Source: Hymenopus coronatus (Eukaryota; Arthropoda; Insecta; Mantodea; Hymenopodidae). Taken from it: 64,000 bases of DNA. The stretch lies in contig CM060884.1 of assembly GCA_030762935.1 (NCBI GenBank), positions 70,681,696 through 70,745,695 of the forward strand. The letters are read 5' to 3'. Below are positions 63,516 to 64,000 of the stretch, one piece after another. The notes beneath the pieces were generated by a model that saw only the letters and a list, made by a program, of their open reading frames with translations, searched no databases and was not told where the DNA came from. Each line of letters opens with the position of its first letter. The stretch's first letter is position 1. The translations under genes and the position numbers were made by a program.

Positions 63516-64000
63516 TACTTTCTCTATACGAACTATGTACATTATGTATAGAGAAGGTATTGTATTGTACCCAAAAATTCGATACCGAGATTTCACCGGA
63601 AATACATGTTCTGAGACTCCCTGAATCAAAAAAAAAAAAAACATTTTTAGAAAAATGTCCGTGTGTAGATGTCTGTCTGTGTGTCTGTGGGCAGCATAAC
63701 TCAAAAACGAAAAGACTGTTAAATACCAAATTTGGTATTTAAGTTCAGTATCTTCGAAGGATGCGACGCGAAGAATTTCAAGAAAATTCCCCCACCATCC
63801 CCAACTACCCTTTACATGGAAACATTTTTGAAAATTTTGATTTTCTAAAAAATGGCTCTAACGATTTTAATTAAAATATCATATATTAAAGATATATACT
63901 TGACAAATAATATGTATATCTTTAATTTTCTGGGAATAGCCTCTGAAAACTACTTATGAATTTTACGGAATTTTGTGTAACTGCTAGACCGTAAGAGATA
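63516..64000 (-). mobile_element. HINE-like element, cut by window end
   Basis: TACTTTCTCTATACGAACTA hairpin, TGTCTGTCTGTGTGTC tract and core blocks running off the window. Confidence 0.8.

Overview
The window is animal nuclear DNA, almost certainly from an insect or close arthropod relative with a large, repeat-rich genome. One gene has twelve short coding blocks separated by long introns with canonical GT/AG junctions. The rest is dominated by interspersed repeats: short nonautonomous elements, tRNA-derived SINEs, mariner and related DNA transposons, and an R2-like non-LTR fragment. The intron sizes and repeat load would suit a polyneopteran such as a cockroach, stick insect or locust, but the sequence does not prove the species. 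No bacterial, organellar, CRISPR or viral gene is visible.

The only convincing host gene lies on the minus strand from 62020 (window-internal 5' limit) down to 23276 (stop codon). Joined in phase, the twelve exons (2720 nt, 906 residues) encode a receptor-type protein tyrosine phosphatase (PTP). Its parts in order are a Ser/Thr-rich, N-glycosylated mucin-like ectodomain (one 999-nt exon), a second short Ser/Thr-rich exon, a Cys-containing juxtamembrane module, one transmembrane helix, a basic cytoplasmic linker, and one PTP domain. The PTP signature [10 protein letters not shown] keeps the catalytic Cys and Arg. The WPD loop reads WPA, so the general-acid Asp is missing, which predicts a weakened, substrate-trapping or pseudo-phosphatase. 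The start codon and signal peptide lie beyond 64000.

Region by region: 1-9640 is stacked copies of one element, a long-arm foldback element, a decayed transposase and SINE pieces. 9764-17745 holds tyrosine-recombinase (Crypton-like) element copies, an R2-like endonuclease fragment, a GT-rich minisatellite with a TIR element inside it, a mariner-type foldback and unclassified DNA. 17746-22590 is repeats plus sequence I cannot assign. 22725-23329 is the 3' UTR and last exon of the phosphatase gene. 23330-62020 is its introns and exons, with mariner, foldback and DUF4817-type elements, a 5S-rRNA-like stretch and a 50-bp/30-bp CT minisatellite in the introns. 62021-64000 is upstream intron or flank full of SINE, mariner and element fragments.

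The most abundant repeat is an ~850-bp family present in about 45 full or partial copies (by my rough tally ~25 kb, or ~39% of the window). It has a 5' terminal palindrome, a subterminal inverted repeat TACTTTCTCTAC/GTAGAGAAAGTA, an internal CA/TG microsatellite at a fixed position, and a 3' terminal hairpin. This matches the Helentron-associated HINE/DINE-1 architecture and I use HINE-like as its name. It codes for nothing, and apparent reading frames in it are frame shadows.
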